A DNA stretch of 64,000 bases from Pteria penguin (lineage: Eukaryota; Mollusca; Bivalvia; Pterioida; Pteriidae), in the NCBI GenBank assembly GCA_035048485.1, contig CM068585.1:20014001-20078000 (forward strand). The letters run 5' to 3'. Of this stretch, positions 23,342 to 37,511 are shown one piece after another; positions within the stretch are counted from its first letter, which is position 1; every line of letters starts with the position of its first letter. The translations under genes and the position numbers were made by a program. The notes beneath the pieces were generated by a model. That model was given only the letters and a program-made list of their open reading frames with translations, made no database searches and was not told the origin of the DNA.

Positions 23342-24581
23342 AGTGCCTTTGATATCATGATCTGTCAAGGTATAAGTGCCGTTGGTATCAAGAGCTGTCA
23401 ACGTATAAATGCTGTTGGTATCAAGAGCTGTCAACATATAAGTGCCATTGGTATCAAGAGCTGTCAACGTATAAGTGCCGTTGGTATCAAGAGCTGTCAA
23501 CATATAAGTGTCGTTGGTATCAAGAGCTGTCAACATATAAGTGCCGTTGGTATCAATAGCTCTCAACGTATAAATGCCGTTGGTATCAAGAGCTGTCAAC
23601 ATATAAGTGCCGTTGGTATCAAGAGCTGTTAACATATAAGTGCCGTTGGTATCAAGAGCTGTTAACATATAAGTGCCGTTGGTATCAAGAGCTGTCAACA
23701 TATAAGTGCCGTTGGTATCAAGAGCTGTCAACATATAAGTGCCGTTGGTATCAAGAGCTGTCAACATATAAGTGCCGTTGGTATCAATAGCTGTTAACAT
23801 ATAAGTGCCGTTGGTATCAAGAGCTGTCAACATATAAGTGCCGTTGGTATCAAGAGCTGTTAACATATAAGTGCCGTTGGTATCGAGAGCTGTCAACATA
23901 TAGGTGCCGTTGGTATAAAGAGCTGTCAACATACATATAAGTGCTGTTGGTATCAAGAGCTGTCAACGTATAAGTGCCGTTGGTATCAAGAGCTGTCAAC
24001 ATATAAGTGCCGTTGGTATCAATAGCTGTTAACATATAAGTGCCGTTGGTATCAAGAGCTGTCAACATATAAGTGCCGTTGGTATCAAGAGCTGTTAACA
24101 TATAAGTGCTGTTGGTATCGAGAGCTGTCAATATATAAGTGCCGTTGGTATCAAGAGCTGTCAACATATATATAAGTGCCGTTGTTATCAAGAGCTGTCA
24201 ACGTATAAGTGCCGCTGGTATCAAGAGCTGTTAACATATAAGTGCCGTTGGTATCAAGAGCTGTTAACATATAAGTGCCGTTGGTATCAAGAGCTGTCAA
24301 CGTATAAGTGCCGTTGGTATCGAGAGCTGTCAACATATAAGTGCCGTTGTTATCAAGAGCTGTCAACATATAAGTGCCGTTAGTATCAAGAGCTGTTAAC
24401 ATATAAGTGCCGTTGGTATCAAGAGCTGTCAACATATAAGTGCCGTTGGTATCAAGAGCTGTCAACGTATAAGTGCCGTTGGTATCAAGAGCTGTCAACG
24501 TATAAGTGCCGTTGGTATCAAGAGCTGTTAACATGTAAGTGTCGTTGGTATCAAGAGCTGTCAACATATAAGTGCCGTTGG
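23342..24581. repeat. 33-bp minisatellite, about 37 units
   Basis: The unit GTGCCGTTGGTATCAAGAGC plus TGTCAACATATAA repeats with few substitutions over 1.24 kb (C/T at TGTCAAC/TGTTAAC and A/G at ACATAT/ACGTAT vary). Because 33 is a multiple of three and the unit lacks stops in some frames, the minus strand is open as the 11-residue repeat LTALDTNGTYM and the plus strand as GIKSCQHISAV over long stretches. Two 4-bp insertions, near 23935 and 24172, break the minus-strand frame, so no translation product is claimed. Confidence 0.95.
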
Positions 24582-24609
24582 TGCTTTTTAATAAGCAGTA
24601 AGACTATGG

Positions 24610-24900
24610 CAATCCAATGAGGTACATGACAACAGACCAGAAGTACACGACATCCCTGCTTAGTAAACAGTTAGACGATAGCAATCAAATGAGGTACATG
24701 GAAACAAAGACAACAGACCAGAACTATATGACATCACTGCTGAGTGAGCAGTTTGACTATAGCAGTGCAATGAGGTACATGGAAGCAAAGACAACAGACC
24801 AGAACTATACGACATCACTGCTTAGTAAGTAGTAATACTATAGCAGTGCAATGAGGTACATGGAAGCAAAGACAAAAGACCAGAACTATACGATATCACT
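24610..24900. repeat. Tandem repeat of 72-81 bp, four units
   Basis: ATGAGGTACATGGAAGCAAA, GACAACAGACCAGAACTATA and CGACATCACTGCTTAGTAA recur with starts at 24617, 24689, 24770 and 24851. The period is a multiple of three (72, 81, 81), so a plus-strand frame repeats MRYMEAKTTDQNYTTSLLSK until a stop at 24830. It sits directly after the 33-bp array but is unrelated to it in sequence. Confidence 0.85.
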
Positions 24901-26789
24901 AGGGTGTACTGCGTGGACACTGACTAGAGGATCAAACGGCGACGATACCAAGCTCAGTATCTCCCATTTACTAGCCACTTTCTTCTATCTAATTTTCACT
25001 CTCTTTTGTCTACTAGCTACTTTCTCTTATCTATAAGCCACTTTCCCCTATGTTCTAAATATCAAGGCCCCATGTCACTGTAGACGTACCGCACACAAGA
25101 TTCCTCACTACTTCGGATGGGTTTGTTGTAAAGATCTTAATGTATGTGCACTGCATTAGCTGACAGATGACGTCACAATATAGGTTCAATAATCTTGGTG
25201 TGATGTAAAAGAAGAATCAACCAAAGTAACAAATTGAGATAATACTATCAAAATTTGTAATTAACTCATGAGTGTTCGGTGTCATGTTTAATGCAATTGA
25301 CTTCAATGAATCATAACCACTTCGATTTTGTCACCTAGATAAAACTTGTCTAGCCATCAGTACTACATATCTTAACTTAATCATTTACCGTAATATACAT
25401 GTACCGCAGTAATGAAATTACAATTCCCAAATCTCCAATAAAATCATTTGATTCAGTGCATCCGGTCAATGGGTCGAGACCCTTAATATGAGAAGTAACA
25501 CGTTCTAATGTAGATATTTGGCAAGCTGATATGGACATATTCCGACAAGAACATCATAAAAATTAATCAATAGTCAGAATACTCTACATATGTATTAACT
25601 GAGAGAGTGGTACTTATTATCAGTTGTTGAGCTGAAAATATTTTATGTCAGGCTGTATCAGTTTGAGATATATCATCTAAATGCTCACATAAGGGTAAGT
25701 TGCTTTGTAGTAAACGTTTACAATTTTTCGGTTTAAACTTGTCAGACCTTTGGGATTTCCTGATATCCAACATAAAAAGAAAGAAACAAATTAATGTGTT
25801 TTCATAACAAATTGCATTAATGAAGTGTTTATTTTCTTGGAATGACTTCATGAAATTCCGACAGTTCCTTTGACAATGTCATGAGAATGAATAATTTATT
25901 ATATTCTTATTAAACACAAGCCATACCATAATTATTCCACCTATATGGTCAATATAATGAGAGAAGAAGCTAACGGAATGGTCAGATGAATATAGACCAC
26001 AATTTTCACTAAGATCGCTCACCGACTTTCCTATCTCTCTCTATTCGAATCCTAAAACTGACAAGGGTCGTGACTCCGACGTCGACAGCATAAGTACCGT
26101 TTGTAAAACGTTATGTATGTTTTTATACTCATTTTGTTTGTTTTTTTTTCCTGTATCATTTACCTGTGATGGACTTTGTCATGTTACCGATAGTTAAGTG
26201 ATAAGTTTTACAAATGTCAAAATGCTGAATTTATTGGTTGAAAATAATACCTATATGTCAATAAATATCGAGATTTTATAATATAATAGAACAGACGAGG
26301 GAAGTATTCATATTATTTCTAGTTTAATCATTTAAACAAAATCCTGCATTAATTATAATAGAAAACAAACGATCCCTTCACAAGATACAATCAAGTATGT
26401 ATTTCAATCTCGAAATAATCTTGCACAAACCGAGGTTGACCTCCTTCCCCAAATCGATATTAAAACAAAATATCGATATGCTATCGAAATCAATGATATC
26501 AATAATATATCGATATGTCATTCTATAGATGGCGCCTCTGTTAGCTTATATTGCAAAGAAAAGTTACAATTTATTTATAAAACACGGGGTAAGAACGCTG
26601 TGACCATAACGACATGGCAATTGTTGATTTATTTTCAAAGAAACACTTAATTGGAAACATTCAGACAAAACGGAAATGATTTGTAAGGCCCAATACCTAT
26701 TACAGGATCAGGTGAACACTACTATAGGTGATGTCAGAAGTAAAATAAAGTATGAAATTTATGGTATACATGAATTCCATTATATAAGA
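24901..26789. other. Intergenic, nothing recognised
   Basis: AT-rich. Near 26440-26520 there is a cluster of ATCGAT/TATCGATA palindromes in simple AT-rich sequence. No supported gene. Confidence 0.5.
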
Positions 26790-27185
26790 GTGTCATAACT
26801 AACGAACCATTATCACCAATTAGTAGGAGTATATCGTGGTAGGAAGCAGAAGATGTACTCTCAGTTGTGTCTTTTATCTCCAGATCGTTTGGATATATGA
26901 TGTTGAGGTGATCTTTAAATACAGCTTTTAATCGATGTATCTGTATGTAAAATTGAACCGCAAAGCTAATTGTTTACTGTCTTTGGCCAGCAGAGTTTAT
27001 CTGAATACTGCTTCATATAAGTACATAAAATGTTGGCCAGAAGTGGCGGGCAATTTGTACCCATCGGAATGCCAACAATCTGTTGGAACACTTTCTCACC
27101 AAAAATCATAACATAATTATTATCTATAGAAAATTCTAACATTTGGATGATTTCCTATTCTGTATATTTGCTGCCGTTCCTTTTC
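26790..27185 (-). pseudogene. Decayed reverse transcriptase fragment, GTNC-type retroelement
   Basis: Reading the minus strand from 27170 gives KYTE-stop-EIIQMLEFSID, then FGEKVFQQIVGIPMGTNCPP and LLANIL. After a frameshift, LALRFNFTYRYID (the catalytic Y.DD block, cut by a stop where the second Asp should be) is followed in another frame by HLNIIYPNDLEIKDTTEST. This is the palm domain of a reverse transcriptase family common in bivalve genomes. At least two stops and one or two frameshifts show it is dead. It belongs to the same family as the fragments at 28252-28605 and 37512-38800. Confidence 0.75.
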
Positions 27186-27927
27186 TTAATATATATCGTT
27201 GTTGTATAAAAGTGTTTATTTTAGTTATAAATCTTTTGCATTTGGTTCGTTCTGAATTTTATCAAGCCTAGTACTAAGTTAAGACATTATGTACAATTTT
27301 AAATACAATTAATTTTCTGTGACGTTTTAAACGTATTTGTTTACCATTATCTTTTCATTTAAACATCTAATTAAAGGACTCCATAATGTATTTGAGTAAG
27401 ACATTTTACCACTACATCCCCTCTTTATGCTTTGCAATAATCACAACGTGAACACGATAACTTTCATCTATTTTACAGTTATAAGTGTTCATAATAAAAA
27501 TAATATTATTCAACATGTATTGTGCAAATGCCCCGCAGAAAAAATTGTGCAAATAAATCAGCACTTAACTAAACAATACATAAAAAGAACGAAAGTGATA
27601 TTCATTCAGGTGTATGTCAATAAAGGAAACTGTATTATCAGCTTTTAACAAATCAAACGGTTTCCAATAAATGTATGGCAATCGCAACAGGATATTATCC
27701 CTTAACAACCCTCATTATGTCTCACGAAGAATTTCAAACGAAAGGAAGATATCCGTCACAGTTATATGACAAAAATCGCAACACACATGCATCGTAAACA
27801 AACAAACAAAAATGAGCAATTACAATGTCACAAAATTAGTGAATTGCACTGAGGTTTTTTTTAACAGTATTTTTTCAAAGTAAATTCCAATAATACAATC
27901 ATTACAAACGGCATATATAAACAGTAA
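27186..27927. other. Intergenic, nothing recognised
   Basis: AT-rich sequence between two retroelement fragments. A 73-codon frame at 27427-27648 has no recognisable motif. Confidence 0.5.
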
Positions 27928-28605
27928 AATGTAAAGATGATGGATAAATCCAAACCATAAGTCTTAAAATCATGAAACCAGAGGATATACAAAATCAGTG
28001 AAAATGAAAATCACGTGGAAAATGACAAAATATGTCTACTTGAAGAGCATATGTGAGCCCCTATGATGGAGTGAGATCAGGTGCCCGGGGAGAGTGAGCA
28101 TCTCCTGCTTGCTAGCAACACCCATCACATATACCCAGTAGAAAGAGTTAGATCGTGTAAATTCCATATGTATTTATATATGGAGAAGTCGAAGTAGGTA
28201 ACCTTCTAGTATAGAAGGTGTCAAATCTGTGTAAAATGATCGGAATCGGTCTCAGTCCAGAATATCATTTAAAAGTCTGGATAACGAGATATCATATGGA
28301 GTAATAAGAGTCTTGTAACGACCGTAGAACTTCCTCAGTGACGTTGCTAGTCTAGCACATATATAACCCTGGTTGAGTAGCTTAACTGAAAGTCGCATAG
28401 CCCTCAGGATAAAGTCATTGTAATTTGAACGTGCTCTGGAATAACGTATTAACTGAGATATGAATACGCCGTATGCGGACGATAATGGTATGTTGCTACT
28501 TATGAAAGGAAAGTTTGTGATAGCGAAATTGAAATCGTCACGTTTGTCATAGAGTGAGGTGTTCAATTAACCATTAATGTCGAAAGACAACAAGTAGTGA
28601 GACTT
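27928..28605 (-). pseudogene. C-terminus and 3' UTR of a GTNC-type retroelement
   Basis: The minus strand encodes (28566-28252) NTSLYDKRDDFNFAITNFPF, then SSAYGVFISQLIRYSRARSN, LRKFYGRYKTLITPYDISLS and RLLNDILD-stop. This is the typical C-terminal segment of the bivalve reverse transcriptases whose palm motif is seen at 26.8-27.2 kb. Homology continues upstream to about 28605 through an in-frame stop. The following 3' UTR (28251-27928) contains GGGTATATGTGATGGGTGTT, GCTAGCAAGCAGGAGATGCT and CCCGGGCACCTGATCTCACT, and ends CCATCATCTTTACATT without a poly(A) tail. That 3' UTR recurs at 36960, 51253 and 54500. The element is 5'-truncated. Confidence 0.8.
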
Positions 28606-29208
28606 ATATCAATGTTGAAAGGGAGAGACTGTTCTCAATGTATGTCCATATCAATGTTTTAAACTTTTCAGATTGCAAAGGACAGTAATATTGCTATTAA
28701 AAAAATTCCACTCATTTGTAAAACAAAAGGCCAAAGTGAGCTTATATCGCTCATCGTCACACAATTTACTCATTCATAAAAATGGTTGTTAATGGAAGAA
28801 ATTCCCAAATAGATACTCTGTGCTTTCGACAACGGACAAAAACTGTAAACTTCATTCTCTAGATTGAATAAATCAAGGCAGTTATACAAAAATATGTAAA
28901 AAGATTATGTAAGAATTACATTTTCCAGTCTTAAATAATACATGATACCATGTATTGGTGTAAAATGAACCAAACCATTTTCCCTTCAGCGTGGTTTGAA
29001 CTGCTTCCGTTCAGCATAAAAATTAGGAAAAATGTCATAAAACACTAACAAAACTAAACTTTGACATGAAGCTTTACAATAACCCTTCAAATTCGCAGAA
29101 AATTATTGTCAAATTATGAAGTTGTAAAGCATTCATTTGACAAGGAAATGTGAAAAACTAATAAACTAGTAGTAGTAGTAGTAATACCATTAAAAATAGA
29201 AATGGTAA
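28606..29208. other. Intergenic, nothing recognised
   Basis: AT-rich, no supported gene or bounded repeat. Confidence 0.5.
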
Positions 29209-29221
29209 TAATAATAATAAT

Positions 29222-30361
<1,140 letters not shown>

Positions 30362-32560
30362 TAATCAATCAATTTTTATTTCCTCCCGTAGGATATCATC
30401 AAGATAAGTAATTACAAAAAATATACATGAGGAAATAGATATAACAGTTCAATAAACAAACGTTTAGACAAATATGAAGATATGAAGATGCATATATACA
30501 CACATACAAATATGTATACATGCTTACATTAATACGCATTTGCAGATATAACTATATGCATAGATCTACGTACTCAACTTAATCAGAATAAGTATGCACT
30601 ACAGAGGTCACTTTACACAAATGAAATACAACTGGTCGTCATTTATATCAATATTTGATATAAATACATCTGGTAGTTAATGTATGTGTATAAAATGCAT
30701 GCAAGGAATTAGTAATATAATACAGTGTACATGAAACTACAGTAAATAATTATTTGAAATAACATTTCTAGGTATGACCGGATTGAGCATTGCCGTATAA
30801 GATGTAGTTGCATTACATAGTAAGGCAAAGTTTTAAATTCTAAAGCGGTGTACTTCTTCACAATTTAAAACATGTGCAGAGGGGCTACCCAACAACATAT
30901 AGTATAGTTCAGACTCGTTTAGATTACACAGTTCTGTATAAAGAGCAGAGTCATAACCCCTAGTAATTTCCCGCCACCATTTCAAGGGTTTGGGGACAGA
31001 TACAAGTTAAGTGGCTAAACATATCATATATTTGAATAACACACAGTCGACAGTCATGTACATATTCTGGTGGTAGCTGAAAAGCAGAGATATTACATAC
31101 ATATGTGCATAGTTTTATTTCACTACTATAATGGGCTAAATGCCAGATAGATGAGGGTTTTCTACCATTGAATACACGCATAAGCAGTCGAAAATCGTTA
31201 TGACGTAACATACGTAGGTCTCTTTCATCATCATGATACTCTTTTACATTGGTTCTCACGATATGCGACCACAAACGTTTCGCGGGGAATTCGCCAATCT
31301 ATCAAATAATTTTGAAGTGAATACTGATGTATGAGTTGCATGATGTTAGGTACGAAACCTATTTGCTTGTTTGACAGTTCTACTAAATATGAAAATATAC
31401 GACGTAAGAAAATTTGTTTGGGCAATGATTTGCTATCCAAAAGGCAGAGACGACCAAAGAATAAAAGTTTCCGTACGTTAATTTCCGCTGTTTTTGGTAA
31501 AACGTCAAAGAAGCTTTCGCACATGTCTGATCTACAGTGTTTTGGCAACTCCGAAGAGTTTTTACAAACGAAATATTGGAATGTTTTAAGACGTTGCTTG
31601 CCATCTCCGAGAGACTATTCCACAATTCACATCCGTAGAGAACGGACGGTAGTACAACACTTTTATATAGATGTATAGATGTCAGCGGGGTAATGACGTA
31701 CCGAGGTCTGTCAACGCGAAAAAAGATTTACGTCCTTTGTTGCACGCAGCGCGAATTCTGTCCGATAATTTGCGTTTGTAATTTAACAGAATACCCAAGT
31801 GATTGTAATTCTCTTCATACAGAATTGCATGGGGGCCTATATGACAGTCGTCCAATGCTGACAAATCTTGTGTTCTTACATTCTGCGCAAAAGGTAATCG
31901 TCGTCCGGATTCTCTTACCTGGCAGGGGTATAACCGCGATAAACGACAAGTCATCAGCAAGTGTGGGACTACTACTTTTAATACCCAAAATACCTGTATT
32001 TGTGTTGGATATTTCTAATTCATTGATTAGGTCATTAATGAATACAAGGTACAAAAATATGGAAAGAACTCCACCTTGTCGTACTCCTTGACCTACTGGA
32101 AACCATCTTGACTGTGTATTGTTCACAACTACGGCGCTACTTGTATCACAATGTAGATCGTCAATAATTGACCATGATTTGCCAGATATGCCTAGTTTGT
32201 GGAGTTTGTACATTAGACCACGTCTCCATACTGTGTCAAATGTCTTGCTGGTGTTCAGAAAGCTGACAAAGACATTGCTACCTAATTCCATATTGTGGAA
32301 AATTATTTCTTGTAAATTAAATGATGCTGTTAAACACCAAGAGATTTTAAAAAATCCTTGCTGCTGTTGGAAATTCTGTATCAGATAAACTAAAAGTGGT
32401 TATACGGTAGTGAATAATCTTTTCAAAAAGTTTGTATAAACTTGATAATAAGGCCACTGGTCTATAGTTATTACATGAGTCCTTTGTTTTACCACCTCCT
32501 TTGTGAAGGGGAACTATAAGGCCTCTTTTCCAATCAGGTGGTATTTGCCCTATTGATACG
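30362..32560 (-). pseudogene. Decayed non-LTR (LINE-type) retrotransposon, reverse transcriptase and 3' part
   Basis: Minus-strand segments in order: IPPDWKRGLIVPLHKGGGKT with NYRPVALLSSLYKLFEKII (about 32540-32410); then NTSKTFDTVWRRGLMYKLHK, VGQGVRQGGVLSIFLYLVFI and LADDLSFIA (32280-31920); then HLGILLNYKRKLSDRIRAAC (about 31800); then a C-terminal domain (31548-31230, 31274-30960) with a Cys-rich CRLCVIQIYDMFSHLTCICP. This is the order of a LINE reverse transcriptase, thumb and C-terminal zinc-knuckle region. The first catalytic Asp is Asn (FLNTSKTFD), the frame shifts at least three times, and the 5' part is missing. The 3' end GAGGAAATAAAAATTGATTG with an ATTG-type tail is at 30362. An I/Nimb-like affinity is possible but not shown. 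Confidence 0.8.
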
Positions 32561-32745
32561 AAACCCCCCTCCCCCCCAACCCCTCCCCCCCTCCCCAAAT
32601 TATAACAATACATTTAGTGAATATAAAATAAACTCATTACACTTGTGTTGTTTATCCTGCATGACAAATTAAAATATGAATCCACAAACATACACAAGCA
32701 CCCTAACACACACGCACACAAACACACATCCTCACACACACCCAC
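32561..32745. repeat. C-rich and CA-rich simple sequence at the LINE 5' truncation
   Basis: Polypyrimidine CCCCTCCCCCCCAACCCCTC at about 32564-32598 and an ACAC-rich stretch at about 32689-32742 lie immediately beyond the point where LINE homology stops. Confidence 0.7.
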
Positions 32746-33039
32746 GTGCAGTTTGAACAAGAGTTTGAATGTGGAAGACCAATTAAAATCTTTGGTACCT
32801 TTAGTGTTGGGTTCTATAGACTTTTGCCTATACAAAAAGTGGTTATAAGTGTATATCAATCTCATAAGATGTACACTTGGCTATGGAACAATTAAGATAC
32901 ATTAGTTATTTATATACTCTTCTTTAATACTTTGTTTGCTGATTTGTTTTGACAATGAAAATGGATTCAATTTGACATCGATATTCAAATTTTGCAATAG
33001 ATCGACTCGAAGTAGCATGTTTTAAGTACCAATGATTTA

Positions 33040-33112
33040 GATGAAAGACGGGACACCGACAGTCTTCTAGGGAGACTCGAACCCTAGATATCTCGGCCTC
33101 AAGCATACTTGA
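33040..33112 (-). mobile_element. 5' fragment of a tRNA-headed SINE
   Basis: The minus strand reads CTTGAGGCCGAGATATCTAG, GGTTCGAGTCTCCC (B box), then GTCGGTGTCCCGTCTTTCAT, the start of the body found in the SINEs at 10.5 and 29.2 kb. Body and tail are missing. Confidence 0.6.
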
Positions 33113-36100
33113 AATTTTGATATGCCTTTTGTCTTTCTATTGCAAACTAATATATATATAAGAAAGTTAAGTTTCATTAAAAGTTTTGGGTGTCAAAGAA
33201 ACAATACAGTGCATATCCAGTGCATTTATGTCCGCATCACCAATGAACAATCCAATAAATACTGTAGTAAATGTCATAACCACATAGTTCTAAGGTGGGT
33301 TTACACGTGTACATGGCATTTTGCCTCATTCAAAAAAGATGCATAGGTGCAAATGAGTTGCATTTGGTGCAGATATTAGCTCTTTACACACAATTTCACG
33401 AGTGACGTGTTGCATTTCTATTTGATGTGCTGCCAATACAACAAACAATTTAATGACGTATTTTATGAAACTGCATCTCTTTTAAGTATAGGCGACTTGA
33501 ATCAACCGTATCATATTGCCTGAAATCGACAGTGAGATAGGGATAAGATCGATTTGATACGATTCCTATTCACATTAAACAGAAAAGGGGATTGTAATTA
33601 GAGACTTAATGTATAAACGGATTCTATACGTATCAGATCGATATATAAATAATAAATCATGTAACGTTATTTATCTTATTAATAGAATGTTCAAATATCA
33701 CTCTCACATTTATTTTTTAAAATCTGGAGAAAATAAAATTAATGGACAATGGACTGCGCAACTACAGTTCAAATTCAATTTACACAAGAACAATATATTT
33801 TTTCACTAAGTAAAATCCTTGAGACTGCACAAGGTAAACTGAAAGTACTTAGGCGAACATTACATAACCAAATTACGATACTTAAAGGGGCGTAATACAC
33901 TAGATATAAGAAACTAATGAATAGTGGTCAAGAAAAGTGCAATTTGTCTTATATTTAAAAAAAATCCTGGATGTACCAATGCAGTGGATAATATTAAATC
34001 TGGTAGATGGACGGTGAACAAAAAACGGACTTCGTGAATTATCAATGCTATGGTACCTACATAGCGAGAATGTTCTTTTTGGTAGCCAATATATAGATAA
34101 ACGAAAGTCAATGATCATGAACACCTGCTATATCCTAATTTCTTAAATACTTGAATATCTAAATTGCATTGCATTGATGATTTCTCTTTTTGTTTACTCT
34201 CATCATTTGAACAAGATTATGTCTTTTTCACTTCAAAGTTCTCTTATTGAGCAATATTTATTTTTTCATATTCTTAATGACACTAGATATACATGAACTT
34301 GATATGACGTAGTCATTATGAATGATCGTCACGGTTTCCTCAGACCTCTTAATCCTTAATTTATCAAGTGAAATGTTTGCAAATATCTCAAGGTGTGAGG
34401 AATAAAAAGATTTTCTGTAACACAAGACGTACACATACTCGAATAAGAAATAATGTCTTGTTCTTCGCTGAAATCATGTTACACGAAAACCTACACGATA
34501 CCTCACTGAGTTTGAATTAAATGTGGTAGCTGAAAACTTTGAGCATGTATGGTCCATACTGTAAATTCTTAGCAAGTATATAGTATACAACTGATGTAGA
34601 TACTTCTGAAGTTTTATTACATTTCAACGATTGGTAGGTGTCCCTGCTGATGGACCAGAGGCCGTCAAGGTACCTGACCAAATATCTACCTGGTATCTAT
34701 AAAATACGATATAAATTTAGTGTCTTATTTCATCTGAGTAAGTATCCTCAGCCTCCTAGCCATGTCGCCGCATATGAGAACATTGTAACATTAAGGTATA
34801 AATAACGAATAATAAACGTTTAATGTAAATGGGGTGTATGGAATATTCGCCAAATTATAATGTTGTAAAGTATGTACATCCCCACAGGAACTATTTGATG
34901 ATATTAAAAAATTCCTTATAAATATTCATTGCTTACACCACCTATGGATAAATGCAGTTCCGTGATTAAACACTCGTGTAACCTGATTTCCCGGGACAGA
35001 TATTTCTACAAATAATCGGACATTCTCTTGTCTTGATTTTCGTGCATGCCATTTGTTACACTTTAGTTTTCTTTTCACTTACTAATACTCAAAATGTATT
35101 GTTCATTCTCACAGTTATCAAGTAAAATAATTACATTGTCTGAATTTGATTTACCGGAGATGATAGCTATCGACTTTCACAGTAACTTCTCTTCCTGTAC
35201 TCATCTTTTTCTCTAATACCGAAGTGATAGCAGAAGTGGTATGAAGCGATTTTATATAACTTGACAAGCTGACGATGTGCATGACACTTATGCCAATCGC
35301 ATAATCTCTGTGAAACACAAGGATAAATAAAGTGGAAATTTCATGGAATACCATGCTCCACTATGATGCACCAAAACTCAAGTAAGTGGTTAGAATGCTA
35401 AGTACAACTATAGAAATTTATTTCATATAAGTAACATAACATGTCTTTCTTTTGTTTGTTTGTATGTTTGTTTTCTTTTAGAAATTTAAAATGATTGTAA
35501 AATTTGGGTGATGTTACGAATGTTGATTTGATATTAGAGAATAAAACCAATAATCTTTTCCTAATTTTTATTTGTTAATTTAGGATAGAATAAAAACACT
35601 TTAACATATTAATAAAACATTAAACTTTGAATATATCAAACAACATTTGATTACAAATATTACATTAAGTACCATTTTATTATTCCTCGATTACTATTCA
35701 TATAATGCATTATCGCAATGTTTACTTAAAATCCATTCATGAAATTTCCATTCCACAAATGATTAACATCTGGAATATTACACGATTCTTTGAATGACGG
35801 AAACAGTTATGAGAAATCTATTTAAATACTATAACTGTTGTTTACTTATCGATTATTGCAGGTTTTAGAATATCATTTGGAACGTTATGATAAACACCTT
35901 TCTAGCTACTTAAGTTATTCCAGATAAGTATTGGTTAAGTATTCCTAGAAATCCTCAAGAATTTGGAAATAACTTGTATTGTCACTGTGGTATTCAGAGG
36001 AACACATTATGATAGGCATTCGTGGTCTGCAGTGGACAGTCTCGATCATGCCTTTGTGGCCATAATGAACTATGATAGTTTTCTGGCATTGCGAGCATTC

Positions 36101-36959
36101 ATGAGCCCGTGGAAAAATCATTTTCCCATTTCAATGACATTCTGTATGTATTTCATTATTTTCTTTTTCGTATTTTGTATTGATATTATTTTACCTTCTA
36201 CATAAAGGTAATATTATACTCATTCATACAACAGATAAAACTCAAAGACGGATAATGATAGAATTGTTGTTTTCTGTGTTTCGTTAATTAGAATATCCTC
36301 TATAGACTATAAGCTTTTTGCTGCATTGTTACATAAAATTCTGATAGAAATACAATATCTTTGCCGGTAGTATTTTTTTTAAATTCTTCTCATTGTCACA
36401 ACAGTTAACTCACAATTATCAAGCTATATTACCCCAAGCTCTGATTAATCTATTAATGTATTTAGAATCAAGTTTTCCCGGGACTTCGATCACGTAATAA
36501 ATTGCAAAGCCGTATATGTGCCATATAAATTTGGTAACTAATGTAACAAGCGTGTATTGTTGCGATGGTGAAGTTACATGATCATTGACACTAAACAACA
36601 CTTACAACAATAACAGTATGTCATGTGATACGCATTGTTATCTACCATCTATGACATTTGTTATTTTAAAGAATAAATTCATTGATTTGTTTCTCTGTTT
36701 CCTCAGTATAAGAACTGATAGTCATAGAGTAATGCTTTTTATATTTAGCTTTGATTGCAGTTACATTCAATCATTGTGGTGAAACCGTTGGCACATCGAT
36801 GCTGTTGTATTGACATGTCCACGTTAAAAGTTTGAATAATGTTTTATGACATTAATTAGGCTCCATTGTTTTACAAGGATACATTTTTTAGCTTGATCAT
36901 ATTGGTCTAGATAAATTATCAGTATAGAGCAGTCTGAATATTTCGTGAATATGAATATA
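33113..36959. other. Intergenic, nothing recognised
   Basis: AT-rich throughout. All open frames are short, without splice support or recognisable domains. Confidence 0.5.
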
Positions 36960-37170
36960 TTGTGTATATGTGACGGGTGTTGCTAGCAAGCAGGAGATGC
37001 TCATTCCCCCCGGGTACCTGATCTCACTCCATCAAAGGGGTTCACATATGCTCTTCAAGTAGACATATTTTGTTATTTTCCATTTGTTTTTCATTTTCAC
37101 TGATTTTGTATGTCCTCTGGTTTTATGATTTTTGGACTTGTGGTTTGGATTTATCCATCATCTTTACATT
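36960..37170 (+). mobile_element. 3' UTR copy of the GTNC retroelement
   Basis: Starts at TATATGTGACGGGTGTTGCT and runs through AGCAAGCAGGAGATGCTCAT, GTACCTGATCTCACTCCATC and GGATTTATCCATCATCTTTA to CATT. It is a 5'-truncated plus-strand copy of the 3' UTR seen at 27928-28251 and ends at the same 3' position. Confidence 0.85.
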
Positions 37171-37511
37171 CTAATATTGTATCGTTCTCAAATAATGAAA
37201 TTATTATTTGTTTTGTGATTAGGTACAAAGACAAAAGTTTGTTGTTGATTTTTCTTTTAAATACACTGTAGTCTGTTCTGACTGCCAGCACTAACATATG
37301 AACGTGCATGCTATTAAATTAAGTGTTGATTATGAAAATATTAGAATAGGAATGTATGAATAGAAATGTGTTACAAATTCGTGATGATTGTTGTTAAACC
37401 CGAAAGTCAACTTTTTCTGTTTGGAAGAAAAATATTTTGAAAGAAATTTTTGATAATATGAAGACACACGACAGTATGACAAGTCTTAGGAACAAGCTAA
37501 TGTATATAAAT

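Noticed and set aside
23342..24581. CRISPR array
   Set aside because: Units are contiguous 33-bp repeats without unique spacers, in a eukaryotic genome.
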